Shown: positions 44,862-54,106 of the stretch, piece after piece
Numbering within the stretch: position 1 is the first letter of the stretch
How the letters are laid out: every line of letters begins with the position of its first letter
From: Formosa sp030427735
GTDB lineage: Bacteria > Bacteroidota > Bacteroidia > Flavobacteriales > Flavobacteriaceae
Direction: 5' to 3'
Length of the DNA stretch: 64,000 nt
Assembly: GCF_051200825.1 (NCBI RefSeq)
Contig: NZ_CP195158.1
Coordinates: 1,364,001 to 1,428,000 of the forward strand
Translations under genes and position numbers: made by a program
The notes under the pieces: generated by a model
Seen by the model: the letters and a program-made list of their open reading frames with translations, nothing else
What the model was told of the DNA's origin: nothing
The model's database searches: none

Positions 44862-46412
44862 ATGAAACAACCTAATCAATTACAAGGCTACAAGGTGGAT
44901 AAAAGCACTTTAATCAATTTAGAACGTGGTAAAATACCTCCGCAAGCTACTGATTTAGAGGAAGTTGTGCTTGGTGCGATGATGGTGGATAAGAAAGGTG
45001 TAGACGAAGTAATCGATATTTTAAGTCCCGATGCGTTCTATAAAGATTCGCACAGATATATTTTTGAAGCGATTTTTCAGCTGTTCGAAAATAGCGAACC
45101 TATAGACTTATTAACCGTTTCGAGTCAATTAAAAAAGAATGCTAAGCTAGATTTGGCGGGGGGCGACTTTTATTTAATTTCTTTAACTCAAAAAGTATCA
45201 TCTTCGGCACATATCGAGTTTCATGCCCGTATTATTCTTCAAAAATTTATTCAGCGTAGTTTAATAAAAATTTCATCAGAAATTATTGAAGAAGCTTACG
45301 ACGAAACCCAAGATGTATTCGATTTATTAGATAAAGCCGAAAGTAAACTGTACGAAGTTACTCAAGGAAATATTAAAAAATCGAGCGAATCTGCCCAAGA
45401 TTTGGTTATTCAAGCCAAAAAGAAAATCGAAGAAATTTCTAATAAAGAAGGACTGAGTGGTATTCCTACAGGTTTTGATAAGTTAGATAAATTAACTTCG
45501 GGTTGGCAACCATCAGATTTAATTATCGTGGCAGCGCGACCAGGTATGGGAAAAACGGCCTTAACGCTGTCTATGGCCAGAAATATTGCAGTAGACCAAA
45601 ACATTCCTGTGGCATTTTTCTCGTTAGAGATGGCTTCTGTACAGTTAATCACACGACTTATTTCTTCGGAAACAGGTTTGTCTTCAGAAAAATTAAGAAC
45701 AGGAAAACTGGAAAAACACGAATGGGAGCAACTTAATGTAAAGGTAAAAGGCTTAGAAAAAGCGCCTTTGTATATAGATGATACTCCTTCGTTATCGATA
45801 TTTGATTTACGTGCTAAAGCCAGACGTTTGTCATCGCAATACGGTATAAAATTAATCATGATCGATTATTTGCAGTTAATGACAGGAGGTTCGAGTCACG
45901 GCGGAAACCGAGAGCAGGAAATTTCCATGATTTCTCGTAACCTTAAAGCCTTGGCCAAAGAGCTTATGGTACCTGTAATTGCTTTATCTCAGCTATCGCG
46001 TGCGGTTGAAACGCGTGGAGGTAGTAAGCGTCCTTTATTATCAGACCTTCGTGAATCTGGAGCTATCGAGCAGGATGCCGATATTGTATCGTTTATTTAT
46101 CGTCCGGAATATTATAAAATTGAAGAATGGGATGATGATGAGCGTTCACCAACCGAAGGCCAAGCCGAGTTTATTATTGCGAAACACAGAAATGGTGGTT
46201 TAGAAAATATTCGATTGAAATTCTTAGGACATTTAGGTAAGTTTGATAACCTGGACGATTTCGATTCGCCTTACGAATTTCACAGTAAAATGAATAGTAA
46301 TCCAACCGATGATAATCCGTTTGCTTCTGGTGGAGGTGGGCATTTTCCTTCGCCAACCGATGCCTTTGGTAGCGCTATGAATGACGACGACGATAACGAT
46401 GTACCGTTTTAA
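44862..46412 (+). CDS. dnaB: Replicative DNA helicase
   Basis: A 516-residue hexameric helicase of the replication fork. N-terminal DnaB domain (PPQATDLEEVVLGAMMVD), linker, then RecA-like ATPase: Walker A VAARPGMGKTALTL, Walker B LIMIDYLQLM and the C-terminal LSQLSRAVETR / LSDLRESGAIEQDAD motifs. The acidic C-terminal tail ends DDDDNDVPF, an SSB-like tip. The start MKQPNQLQGY at 44862 follows a promoter-like TATTTTCG, so an upstream alternative start is unlikely. Confidence 0.95.
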   Translation: MKQPNQLQGYKVDKSTLINLERGKIPPQATDLEEVVLGAMMVDKKGVDEVIDILSPDAFYKDSHRYIFEAIFQLFENSEPIDLLTVSSQLKKNAKLDLAGGDFYLISLTQKVSSSAHIEFHARIILQKFIQRSLIKISSEIIEEAYDETQDVFDLLDKAESKLYEVTQGNIKKSSESAQDLVIQAKKKIEEISNKEGLSGIPTGFDKLDKLTSGWQPSDLIIVAARPGMGKTALTLSMARNIAVDQNIPVAFFSLEMASVQLITRLISSETGLSSEKLRTGKLEKHEWEQLNVKVKGLEKAPLYIDDTPSLSIFDLRAKARRLSSQYGIKLIMIDYLQLMTGGSSHGGNREQEISMISRNLKALAKELMVPVIALSQLSRAVETRGGSKRPLLSDLRESGAIEQDADIVSFIYRPEYYKIEEWDDDERSPTEGQAEFIIAKHRNGGLENIRLKFLGHLGKFDNLDDFDSPYEFHSKMNSNPTDDNPFASGGGGHFPSPTDAFGSAMNDDDDNDVPF

Positions 46413-46433
46413 ATACAGAATTAAACCTTATAC

Positions 46434-46471
46434 AAAGCCTAAGCAAAACAATATTTGTTTAGGCTTTTTTG
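46434..46471 (+). terminator. dnaB terminator
   Basis: AAAGCCTAA pairs with TTTAGGCTT across a long loop, with a T-run after it. Confidence 0.8.
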
Positions 46472-46547
46472 TTTAAATTTTCCTTAAACCATTTTAACGC
46501 ACTACAAAATTTAAGTACCTTTCCCATTCGGTCCGAATTTTTATATA

Positions 46548-47807
46548 ATGAAAAAAACACTCATTTTATTTTTTTTAGTTTTGTGTTCTTACTCGGCATT
46601 CGCATCTTATATTTTAATACCTATGGATGCCGAAGGTCAAAAGAATCATTTAAAAGCTTACGGTTTAACGTACTGGACACTTAGTAAACAATTAAAAGTA
46701 AAATGGTTGTTGAATTATAGAGGCGGTTCTTTTTTGTTGCCAGATACAGCCGAAATTCAAAAAGAATGTCAAATCCGAGGTGTATCTTTCGAGGTTTTGT
46801 CTAACGATAAAACAGAAAGTATTTTAAAGCATATAGAAAGTCCGAGTCAGAATATGGAAGCTGTAGTTTTAGAAAAAGCACCAAAAATTGCAGTGTATAC
46901 GCCAGAGGAAAAATTACCTTGGGATGATGCTGTTACCATGGTTTTAACCTATGCCGAAATTCCGTACGATACGGTTTACGACGAAGCCGTGCTAAGCGAT
47001 GCTTTAGTGTTGTACGATTGGTTGCATTTGCATCATGAAGATTTTACAGGACAATTTGGAAAGTTTTATCATAATTTTAAAACAGCCGCGTGGTATATTG
47101 AAGATAAAAAAGACGCAGAGGTTTTGGCTAATACTTTAGGATACAGTAAGGTGTCTGAAGAGAAGTTAGCCGTAGCCTTAAAAATTAGAGATTATGTTGT
47201 GGGTGGCGGATTTATGTTTGCCATGTGTAGCGCTACAGATTCGTTCGATATTGCTTTGTCGGCCGAAGGTATAGATATTTGCGAGCCGATGTTTGATGGA
47301 GATGCCAGCGATGCTAATTACCAGAATAAAATAGATTACAACAAGACTTTTGCATTTACCAATTTTACTTTAGAACGCGATCCGAGAATTTATGAATTTT
47401 CATCGATAGACATGACGCGCAAGCGACGCATTTTTAAAGAAGCCGATTATTTTACATTAATGGATTTCTCGGCTAAATGGGATCCTGTACCCACAATGCT
47501 TTGTCAAAATCACACCGCTTTAGTAAAAGGCTTTATGGGGCAAACTACAGCTTTTACAAGAGATGAAATAAAATCGAATGTACTCGTTTTGGGTGAAAAC
47601 AAAAGTAACGGAGAGGCGAAATACATACATGGTATAAAAGGAAAAGGTTTTTTTACCTTTTACGGTGGGCACGATCCAGAAGATTATACACATAAAGTAG
47701 GCGATCCCAAAACCGAATTAGAACTACATCCTACATCTCCAGGGTATCGTTTAATTTTGAACAATGTATTGTTTCCTGCAGCTAAAAAGAGAAAGCAAAA
47801 AACCTAA
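46548..47807 (+). CDS. Exported protein of a family often labelled 'asparagine synthetase B'
   Basis: A 419-residue protein with signal peptide (LILFFLVLCSYSAFA) and a mature start SYILIPMDAEGQKNHLKAYG. None of the residues of class II amidotransferases (N-terminal Cys) or the synthetase ATP loop (S-G-G-x-D-S) were found, so the usual database name is not supported. The region KIAVYTPEEKLPWDDAVTMV and DWLHLHHEDFTGQFGKF, with FYGGHDPEDYTHKVGDP near the end, looks like a distinct periplasmic domain. It sits directly downstream of dnaB. Role unknown. Confidence 0.72.
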   Translation: MKKTLILFFLVLCSYSAFASYILIPMDAEGQKNHLKAYGLTYWTLSKQLKVKWLLNYRGGSFLLPDTAEIQKECQIRGVSFEVLSNDKTESILKHIESPSQNMEAVVLEKAPKIAVYTPEEKLPWDDAVTMVLTYAEIPYDTVYDEAVLSDALVLYDWLHLHHEDFTGQFGKFYHNFKTAAWYIEDKKDAEVLANTLGYSKVSEEKLAVALKIRDYVVGGGFMFAMCSATDSFDIALSAEGIDICEPMFDGDASDANYQNKIDYNKTFAFTNFTLERDPRIYEFSSIDMTRKRRIFKEADYFTLMDFSAKWDPVPTMLCQNHTALVKGFMGQTTAFTRDEIKSNVLVLGENKSNGEAKYIHGIKGKGFFTFYGGHDPEDYTHKVGDPKTELELHPTSPGYRLILNNVLFPAAKKRKQKT

Positions 47808-47815
47808 AGTGTTAT

Positions 47816-50428
47816 TTAGTCTAACCTAACATTTACGATGCCAATAGCTTGCGGCATTAATTGTTCTTTACGCGATAATTCTGGACCTATAGAAAACTGT
47901 AAACTTTCTACGTCTTCTATATCAAAATCATTAGTAATATTGTGCTCTAAATAATACGGTAAAAAACTAGGGTAAGGTCTAGGTAGGGTTACTGTTTTTA
48001 CAGGTTTTAATTCGGATAACTGTATGCTATAGTCTTTTAATTCCGGTGTCAAGGTAATTGTTTGTCCGTAGGCGGCTCCAGATGTAGTAACCATTGCAAG
48101 TTGAAGCTTTGTGCTACTTGTATTTAACGAACGCGCTTTTATAAGTATTTGTTTTTTAGATTTCAGGTCGGTTTTACGACCTTCAATTTTACCTAAAATA
48201 TTATGTTTAAAAGAGAAATCGTAAATAGGTTTAGCATTTAAATTTTCGGAATCCGTTTTAAAAAGAGAGTCCAGACGAATAGTGTATTCGGCTTCATTAA
48301 AGCCATCTGTTGGTAATAGTTGTAATGTGTTTCGCCAAGGAATCACTAAATTTTCACTGTCTCTTAAAGCGTCAAATAAGTGTATGGGATACGTTTTAGG
48401 AACCACTTTTGTTGTATAGTTTGGGACATCCACAACATCCCAATCGGAAGCTAAACCAGAAGTTCCGGAAGGGTAGGTGATATGTTGATTGTTGTTTAAA
48501 GTAATTACTATTCTATAATTTAAAAAACCAGCAGGTAATTTTTCGGCAGGAATCGTGGTTGTGTACAGGTATTGTTGGTTAGGCGACATTGGCAGTTTAA
48601 AACGCGTGCGATTTACATAACCTTCTATATGTACAGCTTGTATAATGTCTGGCGATATGATTTGGGCTGAAAGTTCTAGAGGTGTTTCTGCAGTTATTTC
48701 TATTACGGGATCGTGTTTTAACCAAGTTTTGCTTACGGTAGTTTCTGGCGCGAAAAATGCATTTAAGTTGTATCCTTTAAAGTGGGCAGGCAGTGGTTTG
48801 GTTTTTTTGATATCGTTTTTTTGTAATAGATATGTGCCAGGACGTATTTTAAAACTCCCATTACTAACCGTAGTTTTAAATGTGTTATTTGCATTTATGG
48901 TTTTAACATTAAAATTTGATGAAAGGTTGGGCAAATTAATATGCATGTCCTGAGTTTTCCAATTGATAACAGCTACTGTTTTATTGGGACTATTTTTTCC
49001 AAAAGGATCATTAACCCATACAGCATCTGGAAGCACTTCTAAACGCCAAATACCAGAATCCAGTTTATCTAAAAAGTAAGCTCCCGTTCCCGAGTAGTTT
49101 ACAACTGAAGAATTTCCAAAACCAGAAATTTCATTTAAATCGGATGCGTTTTTTGGGACCGTAGTTGTGGTATTGGTATAAATGAACGTGGAATTACTAT
49201 TGTATTCAGCTAAATCTTTTTCATAATCAATACTCACGTTCCCAAAAGAAGTATTATTTGGATAAACTCCAAAAGTTGAATACAAAGGGACCTCATGAAA
49301 GATCTTAGAACAAATTTTTAAACTCAATGCCTTTTGCGGTGTGTAAACCAGATTCATATAATGCGTATTATATTCAGTATTTACATTGGCTAAAAAAGTG
49401 GGGTCGTAAGCAAATTGTGTGGCGACCTGAATACCTGCAGTTCTAAAACTTCTTGCCACGGCAGGGTAGATGTAAGATTTGCTAACATCGGCTGCATCGA
49501 ATTCGTAAACCAGTTTTGCACCATGATGCTTTTGTATCTCGGAATTGAAAGGAATGTTGTAATCGTTAACATTAGGTAGCAGGTTGCCAAAAAGTTCCTG
49601 TTTGTAACCTAAACCAGTAGGATACCATTGAAAGGTTCCTCCTTGAATACCCGCTTTAAAATAGTCGTTTACAAAATGCACACCGTGACTAATATTGTAA
49701 AAAACAGGAGTTGTTGTACCGGTTTGCTTTATGGCGTTTACCATGGTTTTTACAAAATGCGTTACATCGGAAGCCTTCCCAGAATGGTGAGGCTCGTTAC
49801 TAACTTCGAATGCAATAATGCGACCTTCATCTTTATAAGCAATACCTGTATAGGGGTTAACATGGTTAAGGAATTCTTTTAAATACTGAGTTTGGGCTTT
49901 TATGGCTTCTGGATTGGTTAAACAGTCGGCCTTACCATATTTATGCGAAAAACCTGGGGAATCTGTATCGGGTTCTGGCCAGCCATTGCCCCAAAAGGCT
50001 ATGGGAGTAATTACAAAATTAAAGCCTTTTGCCTTGAATTGAGCTATCAAATAATCGAAAGCATCTAAATGTTCATTATTTAAAAGGTGACCGTTAACAT
50101 CGCTAATTTCCGTATCCCATACATGCACCCTATATAAATCGAATTCGAGTTTAGAGAAATGATATAAATCATTATCTATGGCTTGTTTAGGGTTCATACC
50201 CAATCGTTGCGCCGACCTATAAGCGTGTGCAAAAGGTACGGTGTAATTAACACCAAAACCTTTTACTTCTGTATTGGAGTTGCTCCAACGCATAATGCCT
50301 TTACTATCTACAAATACTGAAGCATTGTTATTTTGGGCTGATCCAATACAAAAACTTAAGTATATTACGATGTAAAAAAAGTAATAAAACGGTTTTTTGA
50401 ATACTGTTTGCAGATATAGTAAAGACAT
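47816..50428 (-). CDS. Secreted clan-A (GH5-like) glycoside hydrolase of the galactose operon
   Basis: An 870-residue protein with signal peptide (YFFYIVIYLSFCIGSAQ minus the last residues). Residues about 35-420 form a TIM barrel of clan GH-A: YRVHVWDTEISD, IAFEVSNEPHHSG with presumed acid/base Glu212, and KLVYEFDAADVS with presumed nucleophile Glu309. Beta-sandwich regions follow (about 430-870). Specific GH family was not fixed; GH5-like is closest by eye. It starts 22 bp after the galT stop, making it the third gene of a galK-galT operon, so a galactoside substrate is likely. Not the GH2 enzyme of 9106-12222. Confidence 0.8.
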   Translation of the reverse strand: MSLLYLQTVFKKPFYYFFYIVIYLSFCIGSAQNNNASVFVDSKGIMRWSNSNTEVKGFGVNYTVPFAHAYRSAQRLGMNPKQAIDNDLYHFSKLEFDLYRVHVWDTEISDVNGHLLNNEHLDAFDYLIAQFKAKGFNFVITPIAFWGNGWPEPDTDSPGFSHKYGKADCLTNPEAIKAQTQYLKEFLNHVNPYTGIAYKDEGRIIAFEVSNEPHHSGKASDVTHFVKTMVNAIKQTGTTTPVFYNISHGVHFVNDYFKAGIQGGTFQWYPTGLGYKQELFGNLLPNVNDYNIPFNSEIQKHHGAKLVYEFDAADVSKSYIYPAVARSFRTAGIQVATQFAYDPTFLANVNTEYNTHYMNLVYTPQKALSLKICSKIFHEVPLYSTFGVYPNNTSFGNVSIDYEKDLAEYNSNSTFIYTNTTTTVPKNASDLNEISGFGNSSVVNYSGTGAYFLDKLDSGIWRLEVLPDAVWVNDPFGKNSPNKTVAVINWKTQDMHINLPNLSSNFNVKTINANNTFKTTVSNGSFKIRPGTYLLQKNDIKKTKPLPAHFKGYNLNAFFAPETTVSKTWLKHDPVIEITAETPLELSAQIISPDIIQAVHIEGYVNRTRFKLPMSPNQQYLYTTTIPAEKLPAGFLNYRIVITLNNNQHITYPSGTSGLASDWDVVDVPNYTTKVVPKTYPIHLFDALRDSENLVIPWRNTLQLLPTDGFNEAEYTIRLDSLFKTDSENLNAKPIYDFSFKHNILGKIEGRKTDLKSKKQILIKARSLNTSSTKLQLAMVTTSGAAYGQTITLTPELKDYSIQLSELKPVKTVTLPRPYPSFLPYYLEHNITNDFDIEDVESLQFSIGPELSRKEQLMPQAIGIVNVRLD

Positions 50429-50450
50429 TGTTTGTTGTAAATGATAAGTT

Positions 50451-51470
50451 TTAAAGCAGCGATTTTAAAGTTTTAGCAGTAGATTCTGCTGTGATGTCGC
50501 GTTGTGGCGAACCAAACATTTCGTAACCTACCATGAATTTTTTAACTGTTGCACTTCTTAAAAGAGGCGGATAAAAACTCATGTGCCAATGCCAATGCGA
50601 ATGGTCTCCAGCACTTGTTGGAGCTTGGTGAATACCGCTTGAATACGGAAACGAAATATTGAATAAGCCATCGTAAGCTTTTGTAATTACAGATATGGCA
50701 TCGGCAAAAGCTTCGCTTTCAATCTCGCTCATTTGTGAAATATTATTTTGAGCTTGCTTAGGAATAATCATAGTTTCGAAAGGCCAAATTGCCCAAAACG
50801 GAACGACAACCACAAAGTGATCGTTTTGATATATAATACGTTCGCCGGCTTCTAATTCCTGTTTTAAATAGTCTGATAAAAGCGTTGCATTATGTGTTTT
50901 GTAGTATTGAAGTTGTTGCGTGTCTTTTTTTAAAACTTCGTTAGGTAAGGTAGATTGACTCCAGATTTGTCCGTGCGGGTGCGGGTTGCTACAGCCCATA
51001 ATGGCACCTTTATTTTCGAAAATCTGTACGTAGTTAATCAAATCCATTGCACCTAAAGTTTTGTATTCGTGCTGCCAGGTTTTCACTACTTTATGTATGG
51101 CATTAACCGACATGTTTGCTAAACTTTTGGAATGGTCTGGACTAAAACAAATTACCTTGCAGATACCCTGCTCGCTCTTGGCTTGAAATAAGCCATCGTT
51201 AACAGAAAATACCTCGGAATCTTTTTGAAGTGCAGCAAAATCGTTGGTAAAAACGAATACGTCTTCATAATCGGGATTTTTTTCGCCATTGGCACGGGTA
51301 TTCCCAGAACATAAATAACAAGATGGATCGTGACTCGGCCTATTATCATCTACAACGTCTTCATTCTGGCCTTGCCAAGGTCTTTTGGCTCTATGGGGAG
51401 AAACTAGCACCCATTCGCCAGTTAGGATGTTTAATCGTTTGTGTGAATAATCTTGAATATGATTTGTCAT
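50451..51470 (-). CDS. galT: Galactose-1-phosphate uridylyltransferase
   Basis: A 339-residue Leloir enzyme that exchanges UMP between UDP-glucose and galactose-1-phosphate. The catalytic His pair is in CSNPHPHGQIWSQS; metal-site cysteines occur in SCYLCSGNTRANGEKNPD, and HWHWHMSFYPPLLRS is a late metal/structural motif. The gene follows galK by 16 bp and precedes the glycosidase, in one minus-strand operon. Confidence 0.94.
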   Translation of the reverse strand: MTNHIQDYSHKRLNILTGEWVLVSPHRAKRPWQGQNEDVVDDNRPSHDPSCYLCSGNTRANGEKNPDYEDVFVFTNDFAALQKDSEVFSVNDGLFQAKSEQGICKVICFSPDHSKSLANMSVNAIHKVVKTWQHEYKTLGAMDLINYVQIFENKGAIMGCSNPHPHGQIWSQSTLPNEVLKKDTQQLQYYKTHNATLLSDYLKQELEAGERIIYQNDHFVVVVPFWAIWPFETMIIPKQAQNNISQMSEIESEAFADAISVITKAYDGLFNISFPYSSGIHQAPTSAGDHSHWHWHMSFYPPLLRSATVKKFMVGYEMFGSPQRDITAESTAKTLKSLL

Positions 51471-51486
51471 GGAATAAGTATTGCTT

Positions 51487-52638
51487 TTAGTGTTCGATTA
51501 AATGTGTGCCTTCCGATAAATTTACGTCGTAAAACGAACAGTCTTTCCTGAAAGCTTTGTTGTAAAGAGGTAATAAAGTGTGTTTAATATCTTCTAAATC
51601 GGATTGTTTTACAATGTTAATAGTACAGCCGCCAAAACCACCGCCCATCATTCTTGCACCGATAAAACTCGGATTACTTTTAGCGAAATCAACTAAAAAA
51701 TCCAGTTCAGGGCAACTTACATGATATTGGTTTTGCAAACCATCATGCGACCCGTAAAGTAAGGCTCCTAAGTGTTCTAATTCGTTAGCTTTCATAGCTT
51801 CAACAGCCTCTAAAGCGCGGTTGTTTTCCTGAATTACAAACAATGCTTTTTGATAGTCTTCTTCGCTTATATCTCCTTTAATGTTTTGTAAATCGGCAGC
51901 CGTGGCATCGCGTAGTGCTTTTACATTTAAGCGTTTACTAACATCTTCGCAAACATGTCGTCTGTCGTTATAGGCGGCTTCAGACAAATCATGTTTTACA
52001 TTTGTATTAATTAATAATAATTGATAATCCTTAAAATTAATAGTAAAGGGAGTTGCTTCTTGAGTTCTACAATCTAAAAGTAACGCCTGATTTTTTTTAC
52101 CAAACATACTAGCATATTGATCCATGATACCGCATTTAACTCCAGCAAAATGATGTTCTGCTTTTTGCGAAATTAAAATCATTTCAGATTTAGTTAAATC
52201 CAAATCGAATAAGGCATTTAAACTGAATACGACGCTGTTTTCTAATGCAGCGGAAGACGATAAACCTGCGCCTTCAGGGATATTACCTCCAAAAACAATA
52301 TTAAATGGCGGTACAGTTTTTCCGTAATTCTGAATTTCTGCGACTACGCCAATAACATAATTTCGCCACCCTCCATTTTTTAAAGGCGTTACGTGATCGA
52401 GTGTAAATTCGTAAGATTCGTTTAAATCGTAAGCTACGGCTGTGCAAAAATCATTTTCCGATTTACCAATGGCGGCAGCAATGCCTTTATCTATTGCCGC
52501 AGGAAATACAAAACCATCATTATAATCGGTGTGTTCTCCTATTACATTAATGCGCCCAGGAGAGAATACGACTATAGGTTTGGTTTTAAACGTGTTTTTA
52601 AAAGATTGGATAATGGTGTTTATTAATTCATTTTTCAT
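51487..52638 (-). CDS. galK: Galactokinase
   Basis: A 383-residue GHMP kinase phosphorylating galactose with ATP. The galactose motif PGRINVIGEHTDYNDGFVFP is present (20 residues), with ATP loop GNIPEGAGLSSSAALE and the late GARMMGGGFGGCTI. First gene of the galK-galT-glycosidase operon, divergent from the Nudix regulator. The promoter region contains a long palindrome (52684-52726) about 50-90 nt upstream of its ATG. Confidence 0.95.
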   Translation of the reverse strand: MKNELINTIIQSFKNTFKTKPIVVFSPGRINVIGEHTDYNDGFVFPAAIDKGIAAAIGKSENDFCTAVAYDLNESYEFTLDHVTPLKNGGWRNYVIGVVAEIQNYGKTVPPFNIVFGGNIPEGAGLSSSAALENSVVFSLNALFDLDLTKSEMILISQKAEHHFAGVKCGIMDQYASMFGKKNQALLLDCRTQEATPFTINFKDYQLLLINTNVKHDLSEAAYNDRRHVCEDVSKRLNVKALRDATAADLQNIKGDISEEDYQKALFVIQENNRALEAVEAMKANELEHLGALLYGSHDGLQNQYHVSCPELDFLVDFAKSNPSFIGARMMGGGFGGCTINIVKQSDLEDIKHTLLPLYNKAFRKDCSFYDVNLSEGTHLIEH

Positions 52639-52683
52639 TTTATCATGCAGTTATATGCTCAAAAAGTATAGTTTAAAAAAGTA

Positions 52684-52726
52684 GTTAAAAATAATAAAAG
52701 TAAATTATACTTTTATTATTTTTAAC
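52684..52726. promoter_or_regulatory. Palindromic operator between galK and the Nudix regulator
   Basis: Two 19-nt arms (52684-52702 and 52708-52726) that are perfect reverse complements, with a 5-nt AATTA centre. The inner core is AAAAGTA-N5-TACTTTT. The position between divergent galK and the regulator gene, next to further AAAAGTA half-sites at about 52660-52681, fits an autoregulated operator. The same core recurs at 53557-53575. Confidence 0.75.
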
Positions 52727-52794
52727 TTTTATTTTGATAAATCCTTTTCGTGTGGGTTTGTGCACACAAAATAAACCATCTAGTTTAAAATAAT

Positions 52795-53496
52795 ATGGTG
52801 AAACAACAAATAGATTATTATGCATCGAACGATAAAATGTATGTGGCTTCAGACTGTATTGTTTTTGGGTTTGATAAAGGTGATATTAAGCTTCTTATTT
52901 TTAAAAGGCGTGTAGAGCCAGACAAAGGGGATTGGTCGTTAATTGGAAGCTTTGTAGAATTGGATGAAGATGATAACACAGCAGCGAAGCGGGTTTTAAA
53001 ACAAATTACAGGTTTAGACCATGTGTTTTTCGAGCAGTTAAAAACGTATACGCGAGTGGATAGAGATCAAGGAGCGCGCTGTATATCTATAGCGCAATAT
53101 GCGTTAATCCGTATTGATGATCACGACAAAGAATTAGTTGAAAAACACGGTGCTTATTGGTGTAATATAGACGAAGTGCCTCAATTAACTTTAGACCATA
53201 ATCTTATGGTAAGCGATGCCTTAGAAAAGTTAAAACGCAAAGCAAAATATCAGCCCATAGGTTTTGAACTTTTGCCAGAAAAATTTACTATACCCCAATT
53301 GCAAAGCTTGTACGAGGCTATCTATCAAAAAAAGTTAGATGCTGGTAACTTTAGAAAGAAAGTGTTATCGTTAAAAGTGCTAGAAAAGCTACAGGAAAAA
53401 GATAAAACAAGCTCAAAACGCGGAGCATTTTTATACAGATTTAATGCCAGTAATTATAAAAAACTGGTAAACTCTGGATTTCACTTTGAGATTTAA
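52795..53496 (+). CDS. Nudix-domain transcription regulator (NrtR/AraR-like)
   Basis: A 233-residue protein with an N-terminal Nudix-like domain (about 15-135) and a C-terminal winged helix (about 150-225: FELLPEKFTIPQLQSLYEAI, FRKKVLSLKVLEKL, GAFLYRFN). The Nudix box reads G-SFVELDEDDNTAAKRVLKQI-TGL; the catalytic R-E-U-x-E-E glutamates are replaced (R-V-L-K-Q-I), so it is a sensor rather than a hydrolase. In Bacteroidota such NrtR-type proteins bind sugar-pathway effectors. Its place opposite galK-galT and a palindrome suggests control of galactose use. The effector is unknown. Confidence 0.85.
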   Translation: MVKQQIDYYASNDKMYVASDCIVFGFDKGDIKLLIFKRRVEPDKGDWSLIGSFVELDEDDNTAAKRVLKQITGLDHVFFEQLKTYTRVDRDQGARCISIAQYALIRIDDHDKELVEKHGAYWCNIDEVPQLTLDHNLMVSDALEKLKRKAKYQPIGFELLPEKFTIPQLQSLYEAIYQKKLDAGNFRKKVLSLKVLEKLQEKDKTSSKRGAFLYRFNASNYKKLVNSGFHFEI

Positions 53497-53554
53497 TTAC
53501 AAATTACGCCAGATTTTAGTTTACAAAATGTCGATTTTAAGTACTTTTTACCTT

Positions 53555-53577
53555 TTAAAAGTATTTTTTACTTTTAA
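53555..53577. promoter_or_regulatory. Second operator-like palindrome downstream of the regulator gene
   Basis: TTAAAAGTA-N5-TACTTTTAA (53555-53563 and 53569-53577) with a TTTTT centre. It repeats the core of the galK palindrome and lies in the gap between the regulator stop and the YtxH gene. A related half AAGTACTTTTTAC lies just upstream. Confidence 0.6.
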
Positions 53578-53773
53578 TGAGTTAATCGATTTTGTAAAGG
53601 AATAATTAAGTAGATACCACAAAAACATAAAGGAGTCGTCTTTATTAAGAAATTATTAGAATTGTTTAACTTAAAATTGTAATTTTAGTGAAGCTATTAG
53701 GTTTTATATTACTTAAATTTGATGTAGAACTAGAAAAAAATCAATAATATTTAATCATTTAAACAGTAACATT

Positions 53774-54103
53774 ATGAGCAACAGTAGTAATACCGTTTTG
53801 GGGCTATTAGCCGGTACAGCCATAGGTGCCTTATTTGGGATACTTTATGCACCAGACAAGGGAAGTAAAACAAGACAACGCTTAACAGACGAAGCTATTG
53901 CGGCTAGAGATAAATTTAGCGAAACTGCAACCGACTTAAAGGATAAAGTGTCTAGCAGTATGGAGTCTAAAAAAGTAACTTTAGACGAGCAATTAGATGG
54001 TATTGTACAAAGTGCAAGCCATAAAGCCGAGGATGTTATTTCTAGCTTAGAAAAAAAATTAGCCGATTTAAAAGCTCAGAATAAGAAATTTCAAAAATCA
54101 TAA
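53774..54103 (+). CDS. YtxH-type small membrane protein
   Basis: A 109-residue protein. An N-terminal glycine-rich helix (VLGLLAGTAIGALFGILYAP) with the PDKGSKTRQRLTD motif marks the YtxH family. A long helical, charged C-terminal region (about 35-105) follows. These proteins are stress-associated and anchored in the inner membrane with a cytoplasmic coil. First of a trio whose genes are 3-4 bp apart. Confidence 0.85.
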   Translation: MSNSSNTVLGLLAGTAIGALFGILYAPDKGSKTRQRLTDEAIAARDKFSETATDLKDKVSSSMESKKVTLDEQLDGIVQSASHKAEDVISSLEKKLADLKAQNKKFQKS

Positions 54104-54106
54104 TAT

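Noticed and set aside
46548..47807. Asparagine synthetase activity
   Set aside because: No N-terminal Cys of a class II glutaminase, no S-G-G-x-D-S ATP loop, and a signal peptide is present.
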